Of a stretch of 64,000 nt of DNA, positions 33,277 to 44,718 are shown one piece after another. The notes below the pieces were generated by a model. It ran no database searches and was not told where the DNA came from. It saw nothing but the letters and a program-made list of their open reading frames with translations. The DNA is taken from contig NW_027506907.1 of assembly GCF_052324685.1 (NCBI RefSeq), positions 715,244-779,243 of the forward strand, in the 5' to 3' direction. The first letter of the stretch is position 1. Every line of letters starts with the position of its first letter. Position numbers and translations under genes: made by a program. Source of the DNA: Brachyhypopomus gauderio. Taxonomy: Eukaryota > Chordata > Actinopteri > Gymnotiformes > Hypopomidae.

Positions 33277-36200
33277 CGCGCGCGCGGTTTGCCAGTAGTG
33301 ACCTAGTTCAGTGTGCTGTTGCCACCACTTACCTGTTTTTCTCATCCTCTGGTTTGTGGCCTATGTCAGCATCCCTCTGACCCCACGTGCTCTTAGCTTC
33401 CTGGTGTCTAGATTCACAGAAGTGATGTTTTACCCCAGTAAGTAAATTCCCCAGGAAGAGACAGCCTTCTTGGGGTCATTGATGAAGTTAGCTGCATTAG
33501 CTGGAGCATATAACACAATGGTGTGCAGGGCTTGATGCATACTGGATATTTTCATGGTATTTTTGTGGTATTTTCATGGTATTTTTGTGGTATTTTCATG
33601 GTATTTTTGTGGTATTATCATGGTATTTTTGTGGTATTTTCATGGTATTTTCATGGTATTTTTGTGGTATTTTCATGGTATTTTTGTGGTATTTTCATGG
33701 TATTTTTGTGGTATTTTCATGGTATTTTTGTGGTATTTTCATGGTATTTTTGTGGTATTTTCATGGTATTTTTGTGGTATTTTCATGGTATTTTTGTGGT
33801 ATTTTCATGGTATTTTTGTGGTATTTTCATGGTATTAAGTCTTTAGTGTTTTATTAGATGAGCAGAATTCCAGCAGGTAACTCGTGTGCTCTTAGCTGCT
33901 CTGGGCACTGAACAGTTCGGCCATGCAGCACGATGTACACGATACACAGACGTGTTTGTGCTGCTGTGCCTCTATGGGCAGGAGTCAGAGCGACAGGTCA
34001 CACGAGGACAGCTGAGACGAGGAGGAGTGATGCAGAGGGAGTGTGTGAGCGGAGGAGTGGTGTGTGTGAGCGGAGGAGTGGTGTGTGTGAGCGGAGGAGT
34101 GGTGTGTGTGAGCGGAGGAGTGGTGTGTGTGAGCGGAGGAGTGTGCACTCCAGACCTGGGAGAGATGGTCAGGAGGCCCCAGAAGGTGGAGGAGCCTTCA
34201 GAGTGGTTCAGTAGTTCTGTACAGACTTAAGGCCTGAAACACACACTTCTACTACATATTAATATTAATGCATTACATAGCATAATATTAATGCATTACC
34301 CTTGCTATGCACATCTAGTGTAATCTGCATAAACGTGCAAATAGGACCTTATAGTGTCCATGGTTTCATACATGCTTACATGTGTAGATATGACTGGTGA
34401 AAGTGAGGATGTGTATGTACACATGCACACACACACACACACACTGTTATGATAAGTGTGCCTGGGTGTTCATGTAGTACAAACAGATAGAACTCTGTTT
34501 TGTATGCACACACACACACAAGCACATACACCAAGAAGCTGCCTTAATATTCACTCATGCAGACCTGTATTTTGTATTGTGTTAGTATAAACACAGACAC
34601 ACGCACACCGAGGGTACAGGTTGACTGCCTGAATATCCAGGTTACATCCAAACAGATGGCTATTTTGTGCATTTAGTTTTGCTCATTAGAGCAAACCCCT
34701 GCACTTGCACGCACCCACACATCATTGAGTTACTTGTGTACAGGGTGACATCTAGTGGCCGCTCCCTGTCATGACCTATTCAATTACAGACGCAGCTCCT
34801 TCCTTGTTAGCCCAGTAATGCGATAAAGACTGTGTGAGTGGTTGGGTCTCTCTCTCAATCACATACAATCTCCTTCTATCCCCTCACAAATATCAATAAT
34901 TTATCAAATTTATCTATTTGAGAATTTGTTAAGCTAGAGATATTTGATGTATCTCTCTGTGACACGCTGTTCCATCACGAGATGCTACTCACCGTGTTTG
35001 ATTTCCTCTGCTTGGGCGGCCTGACCTTTGCTCTCGGGGCATTGAGGGTGTCTCTGGTCTCTAGTGCGGTGCTGTTCTCACTGACGCCGTCCTCCCGCTC
35101 TGTCTTTCAGTTGATGCAGATGAGATTAAGAGACTAGGGAAGAGGTTTAAGAAACTGGACCTGGATAACTCGGGTTCACTCAGCGTGGAGGAGTTCATGT
35201 CCCTACCGGAGCTCCAGCAGAACCCGCTGGTCCAGCGGGTCATCGACATCTTCGACACGGATGGCAACGGAGAGGTGGATTTCAAAGGTGTGTTCATTCG
35301 TCCGTTTGGTGTGTCAAAGTGACAGTAAAGTTACAGCTAAAGTGTTAAAATTGATTTGCTAAATTTCCTTCGGGATTTCATTCTCTGAGAATGTCTTAGC
35401 TCCTCCCTTTCTAAAGGCCAGAGTGATGCTAGCCAATCACAGATGTCTGTGCCGTGCAGTGCTGGCCAGCAAGCGCCAATCTGCTGATCACATGCAGCTG
35501 TTCTGTCAGACTTATGATCATGGATCTGTACTTAGTTCGTCTTAATTCTGTCTTGTTCCCCCTCTTTATCACGCCCAACCCTCCCTGGATCCGCAGAGTT
35601 CATTGAGGGTGTTTCTCAGTTCAGCGTCAAAGGGGATAAGGAGCAGAAACTCCGCTGTGAGTAAAGCAACGTCACGCCATTCCACGACCCAATCACATCC
35701 ACGCACGCCATTCCACGACCCAATCACATCCACGCACGCCATTCCACGACCCAATCACATCCACGCACGCCATTCCACGGCCCAATCACATCCACGCACG
35801 CCATTCCACGACCCAATCACATCCACGCACGCCATTCCACGACCCAATCACATCCACGCACGCCATTCCACGACCCAATCGCATCCACGCACACCATTCC
35901 ACGACCCAATCGCATCCACGCACACCATTCCACGACCCAATCACATCAGTACATCCCATTCCACAGCCCAATCACATCACAGAACCCCAAAAAGCTCTCA
36001 ACACAACCGTTTTCTTGCCCTGTGACTTAAATGGCATTTTAGGAAGCAGCGTTGCTTTTTTTCTAAGCTCTGCAGTGAACAGACCACTTTGCTATGACAC
36101 CAACCTATTCAAGACACTGTTTAGTTACCATAATATTAGAAGGTGTTATCACACACATTCTGTTTATTCTGTTTGCACAATTCTATGAAACACTTCACAA

Positions 36201-37560
36201 AAGATTTGAAGTTTTGAATTTGTGTATAATGGCACTTGTGGACTCTCTTCTCTGGACCGGTATTACTGGCATCCTCTACAGCCACTGACAACACAGTGAT
36301 TGCTCTGCTGTTGCTAATAATTCCCTGCACAATTCTGCTTACCTAGCCATCTACCAACCTCCTCCAAGGTTGCATCAGCAGGGTTAAGCACTGAAGTCAA
36401 GATTAGGGTGGAGGGCCTTAAAGGGCCTGTATTGTGGAATTGCTGAATTGTGAAATATGCATATTCTGCATATTCAGCTGTTTAGCCCTGCCCACTTGTA
36501 TTGCAGTCCTCAGGTGTTTTTCAGCTCCAAGTGCTTTTTGAATGAGGCACAATACAGAGCAGCCAATCAGAACAGAGCTGATTTAATCATTTTGCAGTGA
36601 TGTGCTGCAGAATATACACTCAGTGGACAAATGTATTGGGACACTCCTCTTGATCACTGAATTCAGGTGTTTCATTCTGTCAACTTCGCCAGAGGTGTAT
36701 ACAGTGAAGTGAAATACCACAACTACACTTTATACACCATATAAAGTGTAGACAAACATGTAATGCAGGACCAATGAGAAGATGTAGAGCAGCACCACCC
36801 AGTGCGGAACACAGTAAAGTGGGTGGATGTGCAAAAGGATGTAGCGCACAGAGATTTTACCAGATACAGCATGCAGCAGTCACTGAGTATACCAGTTTTA
36901 AAATGAATAATTGTTTAATGTAATATCTGGTTGGTTGTAAGGGCCTGAACGCTCCGGGCCCGCTCACAGACAGTAGGAGTCATCTTCTAGGAAACCTTAC
37001 TGTGAGCAGATCTGAGGGCAGCATTGTGTATATCCTCAGTGAACACCGTGCTGCTCAAAGATCTGCTGCTCCATGCGGTTAGACTGAGCGACACGCACCA
37101 GAAACAACCCTCCTCTTTCCTTGTTGCATCATTCATTCTTTGTGACATCATTCATTGTGACATCATTCTTTGTGACATCATTCTTTGTCCTTGTTCCGTG
37201 CTCACAGTCGCGTTCCGGATCTACGACATGGACAAAGATGGCTACATCTCAAACGGCGAGCTCTTCCAGGTCCTGAAGATGATGGTGGGTAATAATCTGA
37301 AGGACACGCAGCTGCAGCAGATCGTTGACAAGACCATCATCAACGCCGACAAGGATGGAGACGGCAGGATATCATTCGAAGAGTTCTGTGCGGTGAGGAG
37401 GGGAGGGAACTCCTGTTAGAAGGGTGTTTTGTTTCAAATTCATTTGAACCCCCCCCCATTTGAACCCCCCCCCCCCCATTCACTTCTAATGTTATTCTCC
37501 TTTGTCTTCCAGGTGGTTGGCGGTTTAGACATTCACAAAAAGATGGTGGTGGATGTGTGA
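24537..37560 (+). CDS. ppp3r1: Calcineurin B subunit (protein phosphatase 3 regulatory subunit B alpha)
   Basis: Calcium-binding regulatory subunit of calcineurin, the Ca2+/calmodulin-dependent Ser/Thr phosphatase. Exons: 24537-24539 (the ATG alone), 30047-30086, 35111-35287, 35597-35656, 37208-37392, 37513-37560. Phases fit and give 170 aa, the same length as human PPP3R1. As far as I can align from memory the protein is essentially identical to human. Four EF-hands are seen: [36 protein letters not shown] and [12 protein letters not shown]. The N-terminal Gly after Met (MGNEASYPL) is the myristoylation site. A coding exon 1 consisting only of ATG is also the arrangement I recall for the mammalian gene. 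Intron 1 is 5.5 kb and intron 2 is 5.0 kb; both are rich in microsatellites and minisatellites. It is convergent with etaa1. Confidence 0.97.
25192..25256. repeat. (GT)n microsatellite, ppp3r1 intron 1
   Basis: About 32 uninterrupted GT units. The rest of intron 1 up to 28.9 kb shows no gene; short CA, CT and T runs and a duplicated 'agaccctatggtcacagta' at 27473-27511 are present. Confidence 0.95.
28917..29345. repeat. 34-bp minisatellite, about 13 copies, ppp3r1 intron 1
   Basis: The unit reads 'cctctcagggtgtagctcac' then 'acagtaggctacag'. Copies vary by point changes and by loss of the 'tagg' part, giving some shorter units. Confidence 0.93.
29560..29900. promoter_or_regulatory. CpG-rich segment 150-490 bp upstream of ppp3r1 exon 2
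   Basis: GC- and CpG-dense island-like stretch inside an otherwise A/T-rich intron, with a GACGTCAC half CRE near 29725 and several GCGGCC/CCGGCC blocks. It could be an internal promoter or a GC-rich mobile fragment. The rest of the segment up to exon 2 is A/T-rich. Confidence 0.3.
31069..31131. repeat. (GT)n microsatellite, ppp3r1 intron 2
   Basis: About 30 GT units. Imperfect GT/CA tracts also occur at 30690-30860. Confidence 0.93.
31223..31385. repeat. 15-bp minisatellite, ppp3r1 intron 2
   Basis: The unit 'cacgcactcatacag' is repeated about eight times perfectly, then decays into CA-rich variants. All frames stay open through it, which reflects the 15-bp period and not coding. Confidence 0.92.
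32321..33185 (+). mobile_element. Tc1-like transposon, decayed, ppp3r1 intron 2
   Basis: Terminal inverted repeats ACACTGCCTGGCC (32321-32333) and GGCCAGGCAGTGT (33173-33185). Plus-strand remnants match Tc1 transposase coding sequence, such as 'aggatagtggggacccatcg' followed by 'tcttcgaggaagaa', and 'ggattggcccccacagagtc'. At 865 bp it is shorter than a full element and the frame is broken. Confidence 0.87.
33221..33286. repeat. (GT)n(GC)n microsatellite
   Basis: About 23 GT units passing directly into about ten GC units, right after the Tc1-like element. Confidence 0.93.
33549..33836. repeat. 22-bp minisatellite, about 13 copies, ppp3r1 intron 2
   Basis: The unit alternates 'tattttcatgg' and 'tatttttgtgg'. 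It is very homogeneous, with only two irregular units near 33615-33650. Open frames through it are artefacts. Confidence 0.95.
34046..34145. repeat. 21-bp minisatellite, about five copies, ppp3r1 intron 2
   Basis: The unit 'gtgagcggaggagtggtgtgt' is repeated nearly perfectly. Confidence 0.9.
35673..35987. repeat. 31-bp minisatellite, about ten copies, ppp3r1 intron 4
   Basis: The unit is about 'cattccacgacccaatcaca' plus 'tccacgcacgc'. The array begins only some 16 bases after the exon 4 splice donor (GT at 35657). Copies degrade towards the right end. The remainder of intron 4 up to 37207 shows no gene; it has short TGTGACATCATTC repeats at 37139-37190. Confidence 0.94.
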
Positions 37561-40033
37561 ATGGACAGGTGGCGTTTCTCATCCTCTTTTCTTCTTGTTT
37601 ACCCTCCTTCTCCCTTTCTCTCATTGCATCCAACTATCCGATTCCCCTCTTTTGTTTTCCCTCTTTCTCCTTTTTTTCCCAGTAGAAGTGTTTTGTTTTG
37701 TGTGACCACACCTCACCCATCTGCAAAAAAGCAAAACAAAAAGAAAACACAGAAACTCGGAAGACACCAACAGTCTGAAGTGTTATTGAGCATTATGGTC
37801 TTTCCCCTCCTGCTGGTGAGAAATGAGGTTCCGCAACACTGAGCAAGCGTTTCAGTTTAGTTCAGTTTGGAAAGGAGGGGAAATGGGAGTGTGGGTGCGC
37901 GTGTGTGTGTATGCGTGTGTGTGGCTGGGTGTGCAAAGTGCACGCATGTGCAAGTGTGCATACTACATGTTCCAGTTTGTTCCTTTTTTTCTTTCATGTT
38001 TTTTGAATGGGGGACTTTGTATATTTATTTTGCTCTTGTTTTTAAGTTTGAGAGTGTGCAGGGCAGTGAGGCTGTAGACATGGAACGTGACTTACTTGAT
38101 TATAACGTTCCACAGTAAACGCACGTGTGATTGATCAGAATACTTAAACGCATACAAATCACCGCCGCACACTGTTTAGTATTGCTGGGAGATCGGCTCC
38201 GTCGTGAGGCACTTCACGGAGTCCACCGCCGTGAACGTGCCACCACTCATCCTTGTTTTGACCTGTTTCCAGTGCAGGCAAAATAGTTGAGTTTTGCTTC
38301 AGATGTCACGATGGGGAAAGGTGATTGGTGTTTCGTGACACGGGAAGTATTTGTGTGTGTGTGCACACACGTGTTTGTGTGCACGCTGCCCTGTTTATAC
38401 TGTCAGAATGTAAAAATACAGCCCGCCCTTTGTGATATCCACCGGAGCAGGATCAATGCAAAAACATTTCAAGTTGTGCACATACACAATTATGGTTTAC
38501 CACATATATATATATATATATATAAAGGATTAGGGTTTCCAACAGTCAGATAGTGACACCGCTACAGGATAGAATCGTGCCATCTGCGTCCATATAATCA
38601 ATACTGTACATTTTTGCGTTTATCAAGTTTTGCAATATTATTATAAGAGAATATGCTCGTTCAAAATTATGAATGGAGGTTCAACACATTCTGTTGCATA
38701 AAAACACAACATTGTTTAGATGTTTTTTTATCTGCTTGACGTTCCATTTGACTGCAGGCAGTGATTAATTCATGTTTGTATATCAGAAACTTAGAGAACT
38801 AGGATAAATTGGTTACTCTGAGGATAAGCGGTTAGCGTTCATTAAACATAGCTGGAGACATCACGGCAGGCTAGCAGAGTGTTCATTTGTGCGGTATTTA
38901 AATTCGATGTACGAACGTTCTTGGGAGTGACTTTAAACTGTAGAACCTGACTGGATTTTTTTCCTTTGATCCTACAATGTAACGGTTTTTCTCTAGCTTT
39001 GTATTTTAATGCCGCCAGTGCGTTTTGGTAGATTTAGTTGCGAAAAAGACCGTGAACGAGAGTTAAAAAAAAAAAAAACATTACCTGCTCTACCTTTTTT
39101 GCTTTAAAAACGGATGCCCCCACGCCCTGAGTTCGGCATTCCGCTGCGAGACTCTGTGGATATTTCCTAGTCTACGTCTTTTAATACTCCGAGCGCGCCT
39201 CGTGCATTCGCTGGCAGCTGGTCACGTGCACCCAGCGCGAGTACGGGCGTTAAAACGGCCCCTTCTGTGGCGCGTGAGCTCGCGCGTCAGCTGTCTCTCC
39301 TTACCCGCGTGCTGCACGACGATGGCTCTTACTATGTCCTTCCGAAAGACCATTAAGGTCTTGTGATGTGCTTGCATGATACGGGAGGGTGTCTTTTCTT
39401 TTCTTTTTTTCCTAATATTTTTTCCTTGTGCATGTAGGTCTGACTTTTGGAGAACGATCCTCCTGTTTACATATGAATCGTAAAATTAATAGTATATGAA
39501 TGACAGTTACATATAAATATATGGATGTTGCCAAACTTTTGGTTAATGTTTTAAATATGGAAATGATTAAAAGATTCTCCACTACATGTATCCATGATTC
39601 TTATGATAATTAAATGAATATAATAATCTGAATCATTGTGACGTTATTCAACAGAGCTTTACCATAGCGCCTCTTGAAGCCGCGTGCTGTTAAAAGGGGT
39701 CCACGTTTTGTTTTGGGTTTTTTTCTCATCCGTTTCATTCATGATTTGGTTGGGTTGTTTTGTACAGACTTTGTTATTAACACGTAGTTTGATTAGCGCT
39801 TTTTTTTGCTTTTTGGTTCAGTGCTTTGTATAACTTAAGTTGGGGGTATCTCGTATACTGTAGGTGAGACGATGGTGGGTGTTGGGCGGGGGTTGAAAAG
39901 CTGGGGGGGTTTGAAAACAATGAAACAACTTTTCAGTCTTAGCGTTTGTTTTTAGACCTGCTCTTCATCTCTGCATGCTGCGTCATATGTCGTGGGATCC
40001 ATTGAAATGTCACTCATGACTATGAGAAATAAA
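37561..40033 (+). other. ppp3r1 3' UTR, long, with polyadenylation signal
   Basis: No other gene is seen after the stop. An AATAAA at 40028-40033 is followed by a GT/T-rich stretch ('acgtttgttcttttttgtaa'), the usual layout of a cleavage site. A 2.5 kb 3' UTR is in line with the long UTR I recall for mammalian PPP3R1. A CpG-rich patch at 39120-39340 lies inside it. Confidence 0.55.
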
Positions 40034-43001
40034 ACATTGGAAACTTGTAAGATACGTTTGTTCTTTTTTGTAACACCCCCCCCCCTCCTCAAACACGCAC
40101 ACTAATACTAATTCATTATTGTGTTGGGCAGTACTGTGACGGTAGCGGTTGACATGCCTTCATGAGGGGCGTAAGCACAGTTATCTGTTAGGGACTTGTT
40201 AGGCTTTCAAAATCCGAGAAAACTAGAAACTGGAATATCACGGCCAAGTTACACTTACGCGTACACGATACGGTTGTGACGTTGGCAATATTTTTATTTA
40301 GATTTATGAAAGTTAATATTTAATATCTGTATTTATATCGAGCCTTTGTTGTACACAAGATCGCTTTATAGGCCTACATCAGAATTCACGAAGGGGAAAA
40401 ATATATCGTCATTAAGATCAACTTGAAGCTTGCGCATCATTTATGGGAACGTAGCAGTGGTAGAGCTATATCATCCGGGCCTATGACACTTATTCTCGTC
40501 CCGGAAAACAACTTCTGTAAGACCTGCTGTTCTAAAATCGTTCACTAAAAATAACGGCCGATCATAGTGTGTGAACTTTTCGTTTCTCGAGGTGGAGAAG
40601 TTTCGTAGTTTTTGAAAGCTTAATCGGTCGGCCCCGTTGAAGTGAGCTCATGCACTTTGAGAGGCTACGGAGGAGCGGTTTGTCAACCAAAAGGCAGTTG
40701 GCCAGGTGGCGAATTCACTGCACGCGAAGCAGTACAGCAGAGCCACCACTTGGTGGCAGCAAAATACAACTGACTGGTTTGCATCTTCGAGTTTTAAAGA
40801 CTCTAGGATAGTCCGTTTTGTATCAAAGATCCTGAAGACCTTACGTTTCAGTGTGAAAATCCTCATACTTTAATGTACAGTCATGCAATGAAATATAGAC
40901 CCCAAAAATGCTTTCATGTGAGTACAGAGACGTTTACACCCGCTGTACAAGCTCTCTTTTATTAGCCACGTCATTAGTCAGTGTTTCCGGGGTTTTCTTA
41001 ATTGTAGTCGTGTCGACGGAGGTCTTTTTGAGCAGTCACTACGGATTAAACAACGCATTCGTTTTCCTGCACCAGGAGGTTGAGCCTCTCTCTCACCCTT
41101 CTCCCTACTGAAGGTTTATGACCTATAAGTTCTTATGTTTTCTCAACTGCTGCTTTCCAGAAGCAATACATTCAGAATTTTCCCGAACAGTGAGAGAAAC
41201 ATAGTAAGTAGCTTATAAAATGTACTTTTTCATTTGCACATGACTTCAAACAAGATATACCCACCATCAACCCATTAATTCCGTTTCCTGTGTTTTGACT
41301 CAGAAGAACGACATCACAGGTTGACAAACATTTTCAAACGCAGTCTTATGTTTTCCTCCCCGTGTTGGACCGTGCTCGGAAGAAAACAAAGAGCACGGAG
41401 AGACCGACACGGAGACGCAATACCCACCTTATCAGTCATCATCAGGTTAGGCCTAGCAGACAAGTTAGAACCTCTATCAATTACAGCTATCCTGCATACA
41501 CAAACAAACGCGCGCGCGCGCAGCTCGCGCTCTCCCCAACTTTCAGCCCCTTGCCCTCACACACACACACACACGGATTCCTTTTCTAACCTGCGCAGGA
41601 GAACCGCTTCTCTGTCTCGGTGTCGGCGACGGCGGCCGATATTCCGTATCATTATCTGCAACGATCGGGAAAGAGAATAGTTGATGAAAGTGAGAAGATC
41701 GGAGTAAAGCGGATAGGGTTCAAGTGGAGTTCACGCGCACTCCTAGGTGACTTTATTTCGGCGCGCGAGACGCTGATAAGCGCGTTTATCAACAGGGGAA
41801 AAGGACACTGACGACACAGGAATGCTATTTTAAGCCCGTTTCAGATTTTCTTTCGGTCCCTTTTAAGGCGAAACGTCAGACCAGGCCTTACTGTAGTGGT
41901 ACAGTGTGTTAATCGAAGCCGTTGTGTACTTGAAAACGTCAGGCTCGACTGGTCTTGTGTTGTCAGGCTCAACAATAGTTAGAATGCTAAAGTAAACTTT
42001 CACGTCAAAGGGCACACAAGACTTGATTTGCTTCATATTTAATAAATTCCGTTACACGTTTTTTTTAGTATTTTGTGTACGAGTGAATATAGACCGTGCA
42101 AAGTCAAATGCCACATAAGATCTTTAAACCCAACGCATCCTGTTTTTTTTTGCATCCGGCTGTTCATTTATTTATAAGACCCTAATATGGAGTGATCAAA
42201 CATCACTGTAGAAGTGCTAAACCGAGCCTTGTGAGCTTGGACTCGGCTACTTCTATTGTGCGGTATTAGTATGTGACTTCAGTCCCTAAACCCCAGTGAG
42301 ACTACCCTTCCCCTCAGCCCAGACGAGCGTCACTTTGTTTCCTTGTCGCTCGCCACAACACAAGCACCTGAAAAGCCCCGGTCGCTTTTCTTATGTAGAT
42401 TAGATTAGTATATTAAAAATTCATAGACCTAAAACCTACGATCATACACTACAACCTTCACCAGTGCAAACATACACGCGGACAGGATGCACGTTGAGAG
42501 GTGACTACCGAGCTCGTCAGTTAAACGACGCCTGCGTTATGGCCGCAGGGCCTCTTTATTTATTGATTTTTTTTTACTGCGCACTACCGTTGGATATGAT
42601 TACACGTCCGCGGACTGATAACGAGAGTCGCCTTTCAGGTGCGCTCAGGTGTGCCGCTGTCGGCCGGGGGACAGCGGCGTCACGCAGGTGTCAGTGAGTT
42701 AATAAGAGAAGCGTTGGTGTGCCCCCGATTGAGGGGGTGACTGCGCACGAGCCGCGCCCTCGCCAAGGTCCACCTCAGTCTAGACTCGCTGGCTAATGGT
42801 TGAGGACGCGGTGACTGTCTGAAACCAATTGAATCTCAATATTCTAAAGCCTAATCGATCTACAAAACATCAGTCCATGCATCTTAAATTTCGTTGCATT
42901 TACACGGATCCATGGTGGGGGATCAAATTCTATGCAACACATGTGCAGGCAAATCAAAGAAACTCTGAATTTACCTGTGTTGCAAATTCCATTAAAATAT
43001 A
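40034..43001. other. Intergenic region between ppp3r1 and etaa1
   Basis: No convincing gene. Two CpG-richer patches (41370-41810 and 42460-42790) contain only short frames without recognisable domains. They hold a (CG)n/(CA)n stretch at 41508-41575. Confidence 0.4.
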
Positions 43002-44222
43002 CACTATATTTCCAAAAGTATTTGCTCACCTTCCTTGACTCACATATGAGCTTCACTGACATCCCATTTCTAATCCATAGGGTTCAATATAACGTTGGTC
43101 CACCCTTTGCAGCTAAAACAGCTTCAACTCTACTAGGAAGGCTGTCCACAAAGTTTAGGAGGTTATTTATTGGGATTTTTGACCATTCTTCCAGAAGTGC
43201 ATTTGTTAAGGTCACATACTGTTGTTGGACCGAGAAGACCTGGCTCTCAGTCTCCGCTCTAATTCATCCCAAAGGTGTTATATCGGGTTGAGGTCAGAAC
43301 TCTGTGCAGATCGGTCAAGTTCATCCACAACAGACTCTGCCATCTATGTCTTTATGGACCTTGTTTTGTGCACTGGTGCACACTCATGTTGGAAGAGAAA
43401 GGGGCCAGCTTCAATCTGTTGGGAGCATGGAATTGTCCAGAATGTCTTGGTATGCTGAAGCATTCAGAGTTCCTTTCACGGGAACTAAGAGGCCGAGCTC
43501 CTGAAAAACAACCCCACACCATAATACCCCTCCACCAAACTTTACACTTGGCACAATGCAGTCAGACAAGTACCGTTCTCCTGGCAACCACCAAACCCAG
43601 ACTCGTCCATCAGATTGCCAGATTGAGAAGTGCAATTCATCACTCCAGAGAACACACCTCCACTAGTCTAGAGTCCAGTGACGTTGTGCTTTACACCACT
43701 GCATCCGACGCTTTGCATCGCACTTGGTGATGTATGGCTTGGATGCAGCTGCTCGACCATAGAAACCCATTCCATGAAGCTGTCTGTGCACTGTTCTTGA
43801 GTTAATCTGAAGGCCACATGAAGTTTGGATATCTGTAGTGATTGACTCTACAGAAAGTTAGCAACCTCTTCACACTATGCACTTCAGCGTCCGCTGACCC
43901 CCCTCCGTCAGTTTACGTGGCCTACCACTTTGTGACCGAGTTGCTTTAGTTCCCACAAAATTCCATTTTCTTATAAAATGCTGACAGTTGAGTGTGGAAT
44001 ATTTAAGGAAATTTCACGACTGGATTTGTTGCACAGGTGACATCTTATCACAGTTCCACGCTAGAATTCACTAAGCTCCTGAGACCTTTTCTTTCACAAA
44101 TGTTTGTAAAAAAGTCTGCATGCCTAGGTGCTTAATTTTATACACCTGTGGCCATGGAAGTGATTGGAACACCTGATTCCGATAATTTGGATGGGTGAGC
44201 GAATACTTTTGGCAATATAGTG
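43002..44222 (-). mobile_element. Tc1-like transposon with decayed transposase
   Basis: Ends CACTATATTTCCAAAAGTAT and, inverted, CACTATATTGCCAAAAGTAT, flanked by TA on both sides (43000-43001 and 44223-44224). The minus strand carries Tc1 transposase remnants: 43635-43411 includes [13 protein letters not shown] and [18 protein letters not shown]. The frame is interrupted elsewhere. It lies in the 3' flank of etaa1. Confidence 0.9.
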
Positions 44223-44718
44223 TATTTCTAAAAGTACTTCTTCATAGAGACAAACACTGTTTTTTTTCTTTTAAAAATAATTATATGGTTATTTTAAAAG
44301 GGTTGAAGGTAACAAATGTATTGCCAGGATTAAGGATTGGAGCTCTTATTTATTTTTGCATGTGTACAGGAAATAAACATTGCTCGAAGACACTGAAACA
44401 AATTAAAATAATCTAGAACTTCCATCATTTATATTTGAAGACTGGAAACATTCTTGCGAACAGCAAAGCCAACTAAAAAGGTGGTAAGCTATGTTGCAAA
44501 ACAGAAAAAATATTGATTATATGTTCAAATAATCCCAGGTTTCTATAGCTAGTGCGTGATGTCCTTAACAGAATGTGTTTCGTTAACAAGCACATGTTGA
44601 GATTCACCTCTAAACTTCAACTTCTCCAAAAAAAACTACCAATCTCTTTCCATGCTGCTACATTGCAGTGTTGACGCACACCACAAAAGGCCATGGTGCT
44701 GTGACATCATATTGGAGT

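Noticed and set aside
33523-33857. Three overlapping hydrophobic frames that could look like membrane proteins
   Set aside because: They arise from the 22-bp TATTTT(C/G)(A/T)TGG-type minisatellite in ppp3r1 intron 2 and appear in all three frames.
35603-36025. Plus-strand 140-codon frame overlapping ppp3r1 exon 4
   Set aside because: It is another frame of exon 4 running into the 31-bp minisatellite.
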